Shown one piece after another: positions 19,018-30,182 of a stretch of 64,000 nt of DNA (within the stretch, counting starts at the first letter, position 1; every line of letters starts with the position of its first letter). This stretch comes from Effrenium voratum. Taxonomy: Eukaryota > Sar > Dinophyceae > Suessiales > Symbiodiniaceae. Made by a program: the position numbers and the translations under genes. The stretch covers positions 611,449 to 675,448 of the forward strand of contig CAUJNA010000513.1 in NCBI GenBank assembly GCA_963377175.1. Direction: 5' to 3'. The notes beneath the pieces are model-generated. The model did no database searches. It saw only the letters and a list, made by a program, of their open reading frames with translations, and was not told where the DNA came from.

Positions 19018-20502
19018 ATGGTCCCCTTCCAAAAAAAAAGACACAGACAATTGGGCCGAACAAACAGCCAACGGTGGTACAACAAGAAACAGTGAGGGGA
19101 ATTGCAGATTCTAAGAGGCAGGTGCCAGCTTGCAACAAAGGACATGTGCTTTTCGCGTCCAAAGTGGCGATCGGTTCAATGGGCACCACCAGTCAATTGC
19201 AACTTTTGGAGGGGAAATCTGGTGAACCCTAAAAACGAGGGGATCCAACCTGTGGGTCCAAACGGAGCCCCTCTGAGGCTGGCTGCGGCGCCTGCCCGAG
19301 GTCCGGAGCTCGTCGTTGGGAAGACGCGGAGCTGTGGAAAGCCGGGCTAGGCTTTTTTTTAGGGAGGTCCCTGCAACCTAAAGGGAAACCAACCGGAAGC
19401 CACTCTGTCATGTGGTGCTCAGCTTCTTTTTGTTTTCTCCGGCTCAGGCCCAGAACTCGGGTCTAGGGGGTGGTTTGGGGCGGATTTTTGGGGTTCCAGA
19501 GATTCAGTTCCAGGGGTTCCGGGGCAGTTGGGGACATCGCTTGACTTGGGCGAGTGTTCTTTTATAGAAAGCTAGGCGAAGCATGGAGTCTGAACATACG
19601 ATTTTCAGTGTACGGTGGACACTCGCTTCTTCACGTCATCTTCGGATTCTCTGGACCGAACTCGGGAATTTTAGAGCCCATGCAGTTGAAACCTTGGACC
19701 CTGGGTCCCCGGACTCTTGCCAATAACAACAGGACACGGTGGCTCGGGAAGCTCCAAATCGCCAAACCACAAGGGTAGAATCTTGGCGTTTCCGCTGGAT
19801 TCTTCGGTCCTGTGGCTTGATGGGGTGCGAGTTCCGGGGCTCCATCAAAATCTGGGAGAGTTGTGAGTGGGTTGACATGTGTTGGAACATGGTTGAATAA
19901 GTCCATACCAGCCTTGGCCCTCGTCGTTTTTCGGATTGGTTGGGTGGTTATGGACCCATATTCCAAATGTTGACCCCTGACTGATTCACTAGAATGAACG
20001 GCTTAAGTCTCGTTTTAGCGGGGACTCCTTTTGTTCAGGGTAAGACAGGGGCCAAGTTATTCCGAACAAAAGTCCAACAGCCAAACAGCTGAATTTGGAA
20101 AATGGTTCCGAATGCTTCCAACGGCAAATCACGAGATCTACTTTTTGGGGCGTCAGTCTGATGCGCGACATTTGGGAACGTGCAAAGGAAACACACACAC
20201 ACACACACACCCTCATCAACCGGGCCCTGATTATTTCAGGGGCACAGTTTCTTCCAGGGACACGTGGTTTGGACCACATGTTCGGCACATTGCACGTTGG
20301 AGCGTGCAGGGCAAGCCGTTGTCGGCACGCATGCATCTTGGAGTCAGTGGGCGGGCAGAGCGGTGGCTGGTATGTCACCATAGGCACTTGGCAAATGGGA
20401 TTTGCGCATCTGAAACGTTTGCGAGAGGGTCTCCCTCGGTGGGGTTGCGCGTTGGTTTGTTTTAGAGGAGGCCTGTGTTAACCCCGCTGCTGTCGGCAAA
20501 CA

Positions 20503-20534
<32 letters not shown>

Positions 20535-21241
20535 CATATCATAGCCCCCATTCAGTTCTTTGCATGGTTGTTTGGTAGACGGCTGTCATGCCATGCTTTG
20601 ATCGAGGTTCTTTTTTTTGGAGCATTGGTGGCAGATAAATCGGTTAGTCACAACATTCAACCAATTTCCCTTTGCCTTCAATGGTCAAAGAATGACCGCT
20701 ATGGGCAAAGGCTATCCAACCCTTTTCATTCTTGATTCAATCATTGGAGTAGATGAAATTGGCAGCGTATCTCTAATCCACACCCCCAAAGTAAGGTATT
20801 TGTAGCCACTCTGCCATGGGCTTTTTCGCGTGATTTGTTTGGGACCCCTAGACATGAAGCCCCAGTTCCTGGACGGAGCGTCCCATGTGGAAGCTTGGGT
20901 TTAGATTGCGTTTTTCTCCCGGTTGGGAATCCTGTAGTCATGGTTGCATGGAAACCAAGCACTTGAACGGCATCTAAGGAAGGGTTTTTTGTTTTCGGAA
21001 TTCCAGAATGAATCCCACCCACTTCCAGTAGGTCCAGTCTGGATCAAAATATTCCTTTTGGACCCAAGTCGACTCGACGCTCCCTATTGGTGAGTTGGAG
21101 CCCGGTGTTGGTGTTCCGGGGTGGTTTCCGATTTCTTTACCCGGAGACCATTCAAATCCGAACTTCCTCTGCAAAAAGCTAGGTTGGTTCAACTTCCCAA
21201 CCAATTCCAAAGTAAGCTGACTAGTTACCAGTCGGGCTGAG
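19018..21241. other. Intron-like tract with short microsatellites
   Basis: Contains (CA)n at 20192-20209 and (TA)n at 20501-20534, plus a repeat-family copy at 19379. A GC-rich patch at about 19268-19345 could hide a short exon, but the frame is undecided. Confidence 0.4.
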
Positions 21242-21311
21242 GCCCTTCCTCGCGGCGCGGGAGGAGCTGCAGCATTTCACGGATCTGCTGCAGGCGGTGG
21301 CCAACCACCAG
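21242..21311 (+). CDS. Exon, coiled-coil-like
   Basis: Reads PFLAAREELQHFTDLLQAVA, then NHQ, with almost all third positions G or C. The acceptor is CTGAG|G and the donor CAG|GCCGAA. The heptad-like spacing of Leu/Phe suggests a helix. Part of the long + strand exon series; protein identity unknown. Confidence 0.55.
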
Positions 21312-21466
21312 GCCGAAGGGAAGCCGAGTCCGGCGAGTCGGAGTGCGTCTCGTCGCTGTGGGTCAAAACCAATGGTACCATTTTGGGGTAGGTGCACCAC
21401 CCATTTTAGAGCCGATTTTGGTGGGAATCGATTCTTGATGTGTAAATGTATGTCTCTGTATGTGTG

Positions 21467-21484
21467 TGTGTGTGTGTGTGCGTG
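21467..21484. repeat. (GT)n microsatellite
   Basis: Short uninterrupted GT run in an intron-like tract. Confidence 0.85.
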
Positions 21485-21645
21485 TTATTTTCCAATTGGG
21501 CAAAGGGAAAGCAAGAAGGAAGCACCCAGCTTGAGAACCCCCCGAAAGAAACCTGAAGAAACCCCAAAGAAACCTCAAAGAAGCCACAGAGAACCCCCAA
21601 GCTTCAAACAAAAATGACCAGCCACGAAGGGCTTTCCCTTGCCAG

Positions 21646-21729
21646 GTCGGCTTTCCCGTGCCCATGCTGCACCGAGCCGCCACTGCGCACCGGAGGCCGG
21701 GCAAAAAGCCCGATTTCGGCGGGCGTCAG
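21646..21729 (+). CDS. Exon, 28 codons, unknown
   Basis: Bounded by TTGCCAG|GTC and CAG|GCTTTG, phase 0 at both ends, exactly 84 bp. Reads VGFPVPMLHRAATAHRRPGK, then KPDFGGRQ. 22 of 28 third positions are G or C. No domain recognised. Confidence 0.55.
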
Positions 21730-22447
21730 GCTTTGGCGTGTCCCTTAAATGTGTCTTAAAATAGATGGGTGTGTCGTTCTTTCAGGTTGGACCCCCCCAA
21801 AATGATGGGGATTCCTTTTGTCTTTCCATTTCAATCCACCAAAGGCGGGGTACCCTCAAAAAAGACACCTACAATCTTAGTTCCCCATTTATTCCCTTTC
21901 AAAGCCCAACAGAACACGGACCCACATCTACCGGAACGCCACAACCCGATGGCTTCTGTTTGAACTGGGGTTTGCCTTAGGGAATTCCTCTTTGGGGACC
22001 CCCAAAATGGAACTGGTCGAAACACTTGTTCAAGCCGTTGCTTGGCAGCCTGATGAACACCCAAGTGTCGAGAACCTCAAACGCGTCGGGAGGGCCCGTT
22101 TTACTTTCGTCTTCACACAGGTTTCATCTTTTGCCCATGTGTTCCCCCGAGATGAGATATCGACTTTGTGTGGAAGGCATCATGAGGATCGATTTTGTTT
22201 ACACGTGACTGAGTGCCCAATGGCACATGACACCAGAAGTGAAGGCTCCCCCGCATTTGAAGTCTCACCAAACCGACCCGTTCTCTTTGCGTTTCCCCAT
22301 GAGGGAAGCCTTCAAGAAATGGCCGGTTTCCTTGAGGTACCGGTCAAAATACAGCGAAACATCTCCCCAAAATTCCGGTTCTCCTTTTGGTTTCCCTTGA
22401 AACTGACGCACCGAGGGCACCCTTTCGCCTGAAAAGCTCTTCACCAG

Positions 22448-22521
22448 GCTGGCGGAGGAGGTGTGCGCCCTGCAGCAGCTGTCCTCCCTGCAGAGCAGCA
22501 TAGATGAAGAGGAGCTGAAGA
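22448..22521 (+). CDS. Exon, coiled-coil-like
   Basis: After CACCAG it reads LAEEVCALQQLSSLQSS, then IDEEELK. Leucines at heptad spacing suggest a coiled coil. The donor may be GT after AAGAT at 22522; an earlier GC is possible. Confidence 0.5.
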
Positions 22522-23159
22522 TGTCTCTTTGTGCCTGGAGCATTCACTGCTGTTGTAGGGGAGCATCATGTGGTGCTCTTGTTGCTTTGGCTTGAACCCC
22601 AAAACAACAGTGCCAACGTGTTTTTGTTTTTTTGGTGGGGGGGTTAGTTAATCACCCGTTTTCCGACAATCATGGAAGTGAAGCATGAACTCACGCGGGC
22701 TTCGCTTTGAATGCGCTCTGGTTAGGGTTGTTCAGTCACCAATATCGGCCAATCGTTGAGGCTTCCCTTCAGATTTCAACCTGACTTTCTGGTTGTTGAT
22801 AACTTCGCATACCTTGGTATCAACGGTTGGCTTTTCCGCGCCCCTGGCAGTGAAACGGGGGGGGGGGGTTGACAATCACGAGATCAAAGGATACCATGAG
22901 ATGAATAAGAAACGAATTGATGGTATACTCACAACCATAGAGATAGAGTTCAATATGTACATACATATTCAATATCTGTCTTCAAATACCAGGACACCTA
23001 CAAAATGCCCCTCTTTCTGATTTAAAAAACCCTGTATGCTTTAAACCTACCAGAATCTCCCCATCTTTCGCATGATATCTTTTGAAAATTGAAAGAACAC
23101 AACTCACATTATTTCATTTACATCATAAACAAATTCTCCAGAATTCAATCTTTCTCCCC

Positions 23160-23298
23160 GTGTTTGTCCATTGGGACGGCCGACCTTCGCCTGGCGGTTC
23201 GCCAGGCGCTGCGGGCGGCTCTGGGCGTGGCAGGCGCCTTGGGTCTGGACAGCGAGGAGCTGCGGAGGCCGGGCTCGGAAGACTTGGAGCTCCCGAAG
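23160..23298 (+). CDS. Exon, Ala/Leu-rich helix
   Basis: Reads GTADLRLAVRQALRAALGVA, then GALGLDSEELRRPGSEDLEL. Third positions are strongly G/C until about 23298, where GC could serve as donor. The start is uncertain; the nearest AG upstream is at 23140-23141. It contains the perfect 9-bp inverted repeat cgcctggcg/cgccaggcg around 23187-23207. Confidence 0.5.
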
Positions 23299-23470
23299 CC
23301 GTCCCCTTGCGTTTTTTCCAGTTTTCCGGGGGTGTCTGGGGGGGCCGGTTTTCTGGGGGTTTTCAGGTTTGTTGGGTTTTTTTTTTGGGGGGTTTCTTGT
23401 TTGTGACACTAAAAGTTGCGCTTTTAGCAGGGGAGCAGTTCGGACAGCCCTGTGTAGAGGTTCCTAACAA

Positions 23471-23545
23471 GGCAACCGCCAGCGGAGGTGCCGCCAGCGG
23501 CTGCAAGACCTCCAGCTGCAGCGCCCTCTCTGCGAGGCGGGAAGT
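23471..23545 (+). CDS. Possible exon, basic coiled-coil-like
   Basis: One + frame reads NRQRRCRQRLQDLQLQRPL, looking like a charged helix, but another + frame is also open. Boundaries are not defined. Confidence 0.3.
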
Positions 23546-23903
23546 GTTTGAAGCGCGAGCGGCCTGGAGCATTTCGGGGTCAGAAGCTCTGGGGTCGGAC
23601 TCCGATTCGCCCAACATTTCTATTCTGGGGAATGATGAGAATTGTGTGATCCAGACTGGGTGGAAGTGTCCTTTAGTTTGGTGGGGCCCCAACTCAAGTT
23701 GGACTTATCCATAAGGATGCTCCCTACATAGAAGTGAACAGCAGCAAGGCGAACACCAGTTGGAGAGGTCCACTTCGATTTGGAGTTTTGGGGGCACAAG
23801 GGTTTTGGAGGGGACCTTTTGCAAGCCAGGAGTCTTGTGCTGAAATTTTCCCTCGGTGACGAAAACGCCGAAAACGGCCGCGCCGCTTTTTTTCGCGGCG
23901 AAG

Positions 23904-23972
23904 GCCATGGCGGCGGTGCTGGGCTCTGGCGACGTGGCGCAGGCGCGGCAGCTGCTGGGCATGCTGCGCCAG
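23904..23972 (+). CDS. Exon, 23 codons, helix
   Basis: Reads AMAAVLGSGDVAQARQLLGM, then LRQ; 22 of 23 third positions are G or C. A T-run precedes the AAG acceptor, and the donor is CAG|GCAAGC, close to the best GC-type consensus. Phase 0 at both ends. Confidence 0.6.
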
Positions 23973-24887
23973 GCAAGCGGTTGGGGTGGATTTGGAGGTC
24001 CCAATGGGTTTTCGGAACATGGAACCTGACCGAGGGTCCTGGAAGACTTTTTCTGATGCTTTTGTCTTTAACAGGGACCCTTCACAGTTGGTGGTTTGGA
24101 TCGAACAGTCGCATTCACCCTCTAATCGAAAGGCAAATCCAAATCCAAGCCACCAACTAAGGGTCAACCTGAGCCACTTACTCAAAGCCCGGGCTGATGA
24201 AGGTTCAGGGATAGCCCCCTTGCCAAAACTGGGTGCGGATATCTGCCTTGTGATTCCATCGAGCCACCCTAGTTCCCAGCCATCCGGTTCCTTAGGCTTT
24301 GAGAGGCAAGTTCTACTTCTAGCAGGGGATCAGCTTGGACAGCCAGGCGGTGTGGTTCGTGGGAACATGGCCCAAATTCTTGGAGACGGGTCGGGGGATT
24401 CATTGAAGGTTGCTCTCACAAGGATTTGCATGTTCGTCACTGCTTCTTTCTGGGTTATCAGATAGGCTAAACTGTGGATTTGTGCAGGAAACTGCCTCGG
24501 GACACCTTACCCCCACGGGGAAGGCCAGTATAAACGGTATGTACCAAGCATGGTAATATCCAAATCTGTTGTCTGCTTTTTGGGGGTATTCAAGTCAGCC
24601 GCTGGGGGTGTTTCCCTGTAACCAATCACTTGGGAAGTGACTTTGATAGTGGTAAAACAGTGGGGCTAGTTCAACCGTTAAATGTTGTTCAATATCGCCC
24701 GTTCCGGTGCCGAAGAAGCCACCCGTTGAATAAAAATACCCCCAAGTTTTGACAACCCGACAGCTACCCTCCCATCCAACCTGACCGGGTCCTGGTTTGC
24801 ACGATCTTCCTTCCGGGAAGGGCACGTAGCACCACGTTTCCAATGTGACGAACCCAACCCATCGCCACCAGTCACCACACCGTGCAG
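23973..24887 (+). other. Intron-like tract carrying a family B repeat
   Basis: Contains the 'GAGCCAC...GATGAAGGTTCAGGGA...GGGTGCGG' repeat at about 24167-24245. No exon is supported in it. Confidence 0.4.
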
Positions 24888-25026
24888 CGCACGCGCGCGC
24901 GAGCCGCGCGTGCTCGGAGGCGGGGCTGGAGGCGCGGAGTGGCCCGTGGCTGCCGGAGCTGCAGGGCGGCGAGCTGCAGAGCCAGCTGGCGCAGCTCGTG
25001 GCCGCCGAGGAGGCGCGCTCGAGCGG
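24888..25026 (+). CDS. Exon, coiled-coil-like
   Basis: After GTGCAG the frame reads HARASRACSEAGLEARSGPW, then LPELQGGELQSQLAQLVAAE. Third positions are almost all G or C. The 3' boundary is probably a GC within agcggcgaaagc. Regular Leu spacing suggests an extended helix. Confidence 0.55.
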
Positions 25027-25459
25027 CGAAAGCTGCGGCGCCGCCGGCTCTTTCCCCAAACAGTTTACTCCAGGGATTCTTGATTCGAAGAGTAGACGGG
25101 TTCGCCTGGACGGGTTGCTGCCGCCTCTCCCTTTCCTTTGTCTCGCCGTGTCTGCCCCTTCATAGGTGCCTCAAAGTTTGCTGCCGCCTTCTTGTCTCCC
25201 TTTGCCTCCCCTTCCCCTTGTCTCCCTTCATACGCGCACCAAGCTGGGTCAGCTCGGGTTCCTGCCTCCCTTTGTCTTTCTGTGTCTGTGCTCCAGGCTC
25301 GGTTCTAGGCTGGGTTTGCGATGGGCCTTGTCTCCACAAGGACCCTCGCCCCGTTTTTTACAAGCAGAACCACCAACCAACGTAAACAGACACCCCCCCC
25401 CCACTTCCCCTTTCCCGGCGCTTGGGTCGCACATTGCTTCCTCATCTCCCGATGTCGAG

Positions 25460-25570
25460 GAGCGGCTGCGGCAGCTGGCGGCGGCCACGGCGAAGGCGCG
25501 GGAGCTGCGTCAGGCCGCGGCGCGGCGGCGGGACGCCGCCGCCTGCGAGGCGCAGGACGCGGCGCAGAAG
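25460..25570 (+). CDS. Exon, 37 codons, Arg/Ala-rich helix
   Basis: Reads ERLRQLAAATAKARELRQAA, then ARRRDAAACEAQDAAQK; 36 of 37 third positions are G or C. A long pyrimidine tract precedes the GTCGAG acceptor, and the donor is AAG|GCCACG. The alternation of Ala with Arg/Glu is typical of a long single helix or coiled coil. Confidence 0.6.
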
Positions 25571-26027
25571 GCCACGGGTTTGGGGGAGGTTGGGGCGGGT
25601 TCCTTAGAGTGGATGGAAATTCCAAACCAACTAAGGATTGCGTGATCTGTTTGGGCCAAGCTCCAACCTGAGAAACATATCACGTGTACCCTGAACCCTA
25701 CACCTTAAACCCCAAGAGACTTCGCTGAAGGGGGGCAAGGTGATGTGTAAAAGCCACCAACATAACGGAATTCCAACCTTTTGTGTTGCCAAATACGGGA
25801 TGTGTAAGCCGGTGCCTGTGGCTTAACGGCCCAACAAATCTCAGGTTGGTTTCAGGGAACAATTCCATTGAACAACCCCAGAGAATGTTCAAAGGAAGCG
25901 AAATCGAAATCTCAAAAGAATCGAAGGAGATCCAACAGGATCCAAAAGAGCTCCAAAAGGGAGCTCCAATCCAAGGAGTAGAGGATCCAAAAGAGATCCT
26001 GCTTTTTCAGGCTGGTGTCCTCCCGAG

Positions 26028-26149
26028 GCGCAGGAGGCGGCTCGGCAGGCGGAGGTGGCGCGGCGGGGCGCGCAGCGGGCGGCGCTCCGTGCGTTGGCGG
26101 AGGCGCGGAAGCGTCGGGTTGCGACCAGGCTGCGGAGTCTCAGCGGGAA
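26028..26149 (+). CDS. Exon, Arg/Ala-rich helix
   Basis: Reads AQEAARQAEVARRGAQRAAL, then RALAEARKRRVATRLRSLSG. The acceptor is CCCGAG|GCG or the earlier CTTTTTCAG at 26010, and the donor is probably GC at about 26150. Same style as the exon at 25460, so both likely encode one long helical rod. Confidence 0.57.
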
Positions 26150-26247
26150 GCGAACCCCCAAAGGGATCTGTAGGGGATCTATACCAGAAGGTAAAACTGC
26201 AAGAGGAGCTCATTGGATGCATGCCATCCATTGCCTTTGTTCCGTTC

Positions 26248-26300
26248 AGATTGCCAGCTGGTTGAGGTGGACCGATTTGTCGCCGGGCTCGGACAGGGGT
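26248..26300 (+). CDS. Possible short exon
   Basis: After TTGCCAG the frame reads LVEVDRFVAGLGQGFSAR with fair third-position bias. Boundaries are weak. Confidence 0.3.
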
Positions 26301-26607
26301 TTTCTGCCAGGAGGGGGACTCCCTGAACCCACAAAGGTCCTGGAGACAAGGTCGACTCGATCAAAATCCAGGATGAGGTCCGGACCCAGTGTGGGGGTCA
26401 CCTCCCTTTACAGTCCTTCTTAGGTTGGACCCACGAAATCGATTTCGGTGCTTCCTCTCGCTTCCTCCACCACCAAACATGATTGCATCCACACCACTGA
26501 AATCTAACACCACGTAACTCCACCTTTCTTCTAGCACCAGAACAAGTGCCACCTGCTGATTTTAGGTCTGATCTTCGCTTGGCCAATTTGCGCGCCGATG
26601 GTCACAG

Positions 26608-26694
26608 GAGGTGGCGGACTTGGCGGCGAGCCTCGAGCTCCGCGCTTTGACCGGGGAGACGGAGGAGGAGGAGCCCGGCGCACGGGGCGGCTTG
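26608..26694 (+). CDS. Exon, 29 codons, acidic
   Basis: Reads EVADLAASLELRALTGETEE, then EEPGARGGL; 27 of 29 third positions are G or C. The acceptor is GTCACAG|G and the donor TTG|GCAAGC. Phase 0 at both ends. Confidence 0.6.
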
Positions 26695-26934
26695 GCAAGC
26701 CCGTGCAAAAGGGAACGGAGGTCTGTTCAAAGGGGAGCCAAAAGGAAGCTTGGGCTTTACAGGGAGGAAGGCTACTGTATAATGGCGAGCCTTCCACAGA
26801 GGTTCTGGCCTAAGTTGGAGACAATCCCCTCCTTCCGCTTGCCAGACTTGGTCCCTTCAAGTCTCTCAATTTTGGTTCCGGTGGCGGTGCTGTTTCGAGC
26901 CGCTTCTGCGGGCTTCGTTTTGACGTGATCCGAG

Positions 26935-27023
26935 GGCTGGTTGCGGCGGAGCGCGCCCGGCGCCTTGCGCCGGACGGAGGCGGGGCGCTGGACGTGGGGC
27001 GCGAGCTGCGGGAGGTGGCGGAG
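26935..27023 (+). CDS. Exon, Arg/Ala-rich helix
   Basis: After CCGAG it reads LVAAERARRLAPDGGGALDV, then GRELREVAE, ending GAG|GCAGGG. Nearly all third positions are G or C. The long frame that runs on to 27587 is intron read-through. Confidence 0.57.
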
Positions 27024-28658
27024 GCAGGGGGGAGTGGGGCACCATGGCGGTGGGGGGTTCGGAGGCGCTACCTCCCTATTGTGGATGGACGCAAATTTGC
27101 ACCACCTAAGAAGCCCTGGAATGATTCGATTCCCCGACAAACATTGGTTGAAACCATGGTTTCAAAGTGGTGCATGATTTCGTCCAGCTCAGATCCTTTC
27201 GCGGAGGAATGTTTCTCTAGAACCGGTGCGGGCAACGACCCCAAATTTCGATTAACTTCCAGCAAGTCCAACCCCACGTTGAAAGCGAGTAGTTTGAAAA
27301 ATGGACCCCGGTGGCCATGTGCCCTGAGAGGGCAACAGGGAGGTGGTTCGTTGCCAATAGACAGGAAGGCTTTAGTTCAAGCATTCTTAAATCCAGGTTT
27401 GGCCCAATTCTTCTTGCACGCTCAGTTTCAGGTATGGTTTTTTGCAGCACGTTGCTTGCAAGGTAGTTTCGTCCGATGTAAGTTCTACGTTTCACCTTGC
27501 CTTTGGAACTCATACTTGAAAATTAAGAAAGCGGTTCGGATGTGGCGAATCTTTGAATTCACGCCCTATAAAATCTTGAAAGAGTAACCCCAAGCAACAC
27601 TGATGAAATCCGCAACAGGCGTCAAACCCATCTTCTGGGGCCAAGACTTGGCGTGAACATGATTCTAGGTGCTAGGGGGACAACTCTCCATGCCCTTTTG
27701 GTGTCCTTAAGAAGCTGGTTGCATTTAGCATGGAATGGTGCCCAAGCGCCCAACCGAGGTGCTGAGGGCTTCCAATGGAGCTGGAGGCCTGGGCTGGGGG
27801 GGCTCGGGGGCGGGTGAGGGGGTTGCCGACATGTGATTTTTTGACCGTTGTCAAAGTCATCCCCTTGGGTCGAAGGGAAACACCCGAAACACCCTGACTT
27901 GTAAGACTTTGACAATCGCAAGGCAAACAGTCAAATGACCCCAGATCTCGGACACCACCCCCACCTTCATGAACCGAACATGGGTAGTGTAAAGCCTTCT
28001 TCCTTGTGGCTGGGGTGGTTTGAGGGATTGCCAACTCTTGGCTTCAATGCATCCCCCCATCCATCTACAAGCATTTGGGCCATGTTCCAACATACTTTGG
28101 AGGAACTGCACTTGGTGCTGGAGGGGCCGTTGAGCGGAATCAGCCCTTTGACCCATCTCAATCCCAAGGGGGGACAGCCCCATTTCCCACGAAAGCCCTG
28201 CTGGAGTGTCCTACCTCGGGTGTGGGGCTCGAACTAGCTTGGGCGAAAGTTTCGTTGTTGTTCCCTTTGTCACTGTGCACGAATCATGCCTCTTGCTTGC
28301 TAATGTTCCTGCCTCGCTCAAGTATATCGTTATAAACCATATACACCCTCCTTCCCACAAACATAGCAGCTTGAAGGGACCCCTGTCACTTTCCACTTGC
28401 TTCAGATATCACACATCATTTTACATTCATATATCATCTACATGCCATCAACTTATGTACCATATATCAACTCCCACACCCCACAATATTTCATTTTTAT
28501 GCTCATATACCGCATATATGCCTTTTGCATACCTTTTGTATACCTTTCACATACCTTTTACATACCTTGTATGTACCTTTTACATACCTTTTATGGTCCA
28601 TGGTTTTATACCATACACCTTCTCCAGTGGTCGACTCCCACCCGGGCCTGTGGTTCAG
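27024..28658 (+). other. Intron-like tract with an 11-bp minisatellite
   Basis: No exon seen. Near 28518-28603 the word catacctttta repeats with small changes (about seven times). Confidence 0.45.
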
Positions 28659-28785
28659 GTGCCGCGGGGAGCCCAGACGTCGCGGAGCGGCTCCGGCGCT
28701 GCGCCGCGGGGCTGCGGGCCGCGGAGCCCCCGGGCCCGGGGGCCCCGGCGCCGCTGCCGGCGGCGGTGCTGGACAGCGACGCGGA
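28659..28785 (+). CDS. Exon, Pro/Ala-rich with a helix
   Basis: After TGGTTCAG it reads AAGSPDVAERLRRCAAGLRA, then AEPPGPGAPAPLPAAVLDSD. All but a few third positions are G or C. The 3' end is probably GC inside gacagcgacgcgg. Its SPDVAERLR resembles SPDVEERLR just upstream of and inside the 25460 exon. Confidence 0.55.
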
Positions 28786-30096
28786 CCCAAAACGTTTCGG
28801 TCCAACCCGGATCCAAAAATCACATAGGGGTGAACAATTATAACCATCATTGTTTACAAATGAGTCACAATCAAGACCCTGGGTAGATGAAGGTTAGGGG
28901 CAGTCCAGCCAGAAATAGGTGCGGGCGCCTTTGAAGCTCCTTACATGCATGTGGGTAGATATTTTTTCTACCAGGTTGTGATTGCGGGCCATGCTTCCCG
29001 AGTTGCCGGACTTTAGAGTCAATTTGTTGGTGGTACACCAAGAGTTTAGAACTTTGTTTGGATCCTGGGGAATCCTGGGTTGAAACGCTGAAACCAGCAT
29101 TAAATCCAAGGGGATTGATGAAATTAATGTTACCACCACCATGGTTGAAGCGTTGAAACCACCAGGAGCATTAAATCAAAGGGGGTTAATAATCAGAACC
29201 ACGATTGTTTACCTAAGAAAATTAATCCCAATTGGGTGAACCATTCATTCAAGCAGGGTTGAACCCTAGGCAAGCAGATCCAGCATTGGCCATTGTAGCG
29301 GGTGCCTGGTTACCCTACTTCCTGAGTTGCTCGACTTTGGTCACTTTTTGGGTTTGGACTATTTTAGTGGTAAGCAAATAGTTTAGACTTTGTTTGGCCA
29401 ATCCACACATCACTCATGAAGTCTTTGTCAGGCCTAGTTTTTATGGGGGTCGTTTTTGCTGAGGACACCTTTTTTGAGTGAAGGCAAAAGTAAACCATCT
29501 TGTTTTTGGGTCACCGTATGTTTCGCACACCCATATTCAGCCACTCCCCCTTCAGAGGGTCCCATGAGAAAAGTCGTCTTGGACCCTCAAGTTAGGTTCC
29601 ATGTTAGTGGGGAGGGTCAACGCGGGAACCAATACAGGGCGGTTTTAACCTTGGCTTTCCCTTCAAATCATCCAACAAAAAGGGTCCTCAGATTATATTT
29701 GCGCTCAAATGGGACTGTTTGACCTTTTTTTTTAAAGTTTTTTTTTTTTCTCTTCTGAAGGTCACAAAGGGTTTCCTCTTCTTTCCAAGGCCTTGGGGCA
29801 GGTGAGTTTTGTGCGCCCCAATTGATGGGACGCACTTCCAATACTCTCAAGGCCTTCAAATGGCCGGGATTCCCTTTCAAGTGGTTTCCCTTTTTAACCC
29901 TGCAAAGAGAGACCCAAGTTGAACCAAGCGTTGGGACCAAGCAAACCCCAAGTGTTCCTTTCCTAACGTGGGGGGCAATAATTGGTTGTGTTTTTTCTTT
30001 AGGTGACCCAACATGTGTGTTTTCCATTTGGTTTTCCTTTAAATCAACCCAAGAAACGTAACCTCAAACAAACGCCGGGGCTCAACATGGGCCCAG
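28786..30096 (+). other. Intron-like tract with family B and family C repeats
   Basis: Family B copy at 28862-28940; family C copies at 28994-29070 and 29318-29402; a local ~65-bp duplication (ttgaaacgctgaaacc / ttgaagcgttgaaacc) at 29080-29192. No exon supported. Confidence 0.5.
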
Positions 30097-30182
30097 CCGA
30101 TTTGGCACAAGGCGCGGACGTGGGCACGCGCCGCGCGCTTCTGCGCCTCGTGGAGGAGAGGGACGAGTTCCACCGGGCACAG
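30097..30182 (+). CDS. Exon, charged helix
   Basis: After GGCCCAG it reads DLAQGADVGTRRALLRLVEE, then RDEFHRAQ, ending CAG|GCGGAG. Third positions are strongly G/C. Typical coiled-coil composition; continues the exon series. Confidence 0.55.

Noticed and set aside
26925..27587. 220-codon gene
   Set aside because: Only the first ~30 codons show exon-type bias; the rest is intron read-through.
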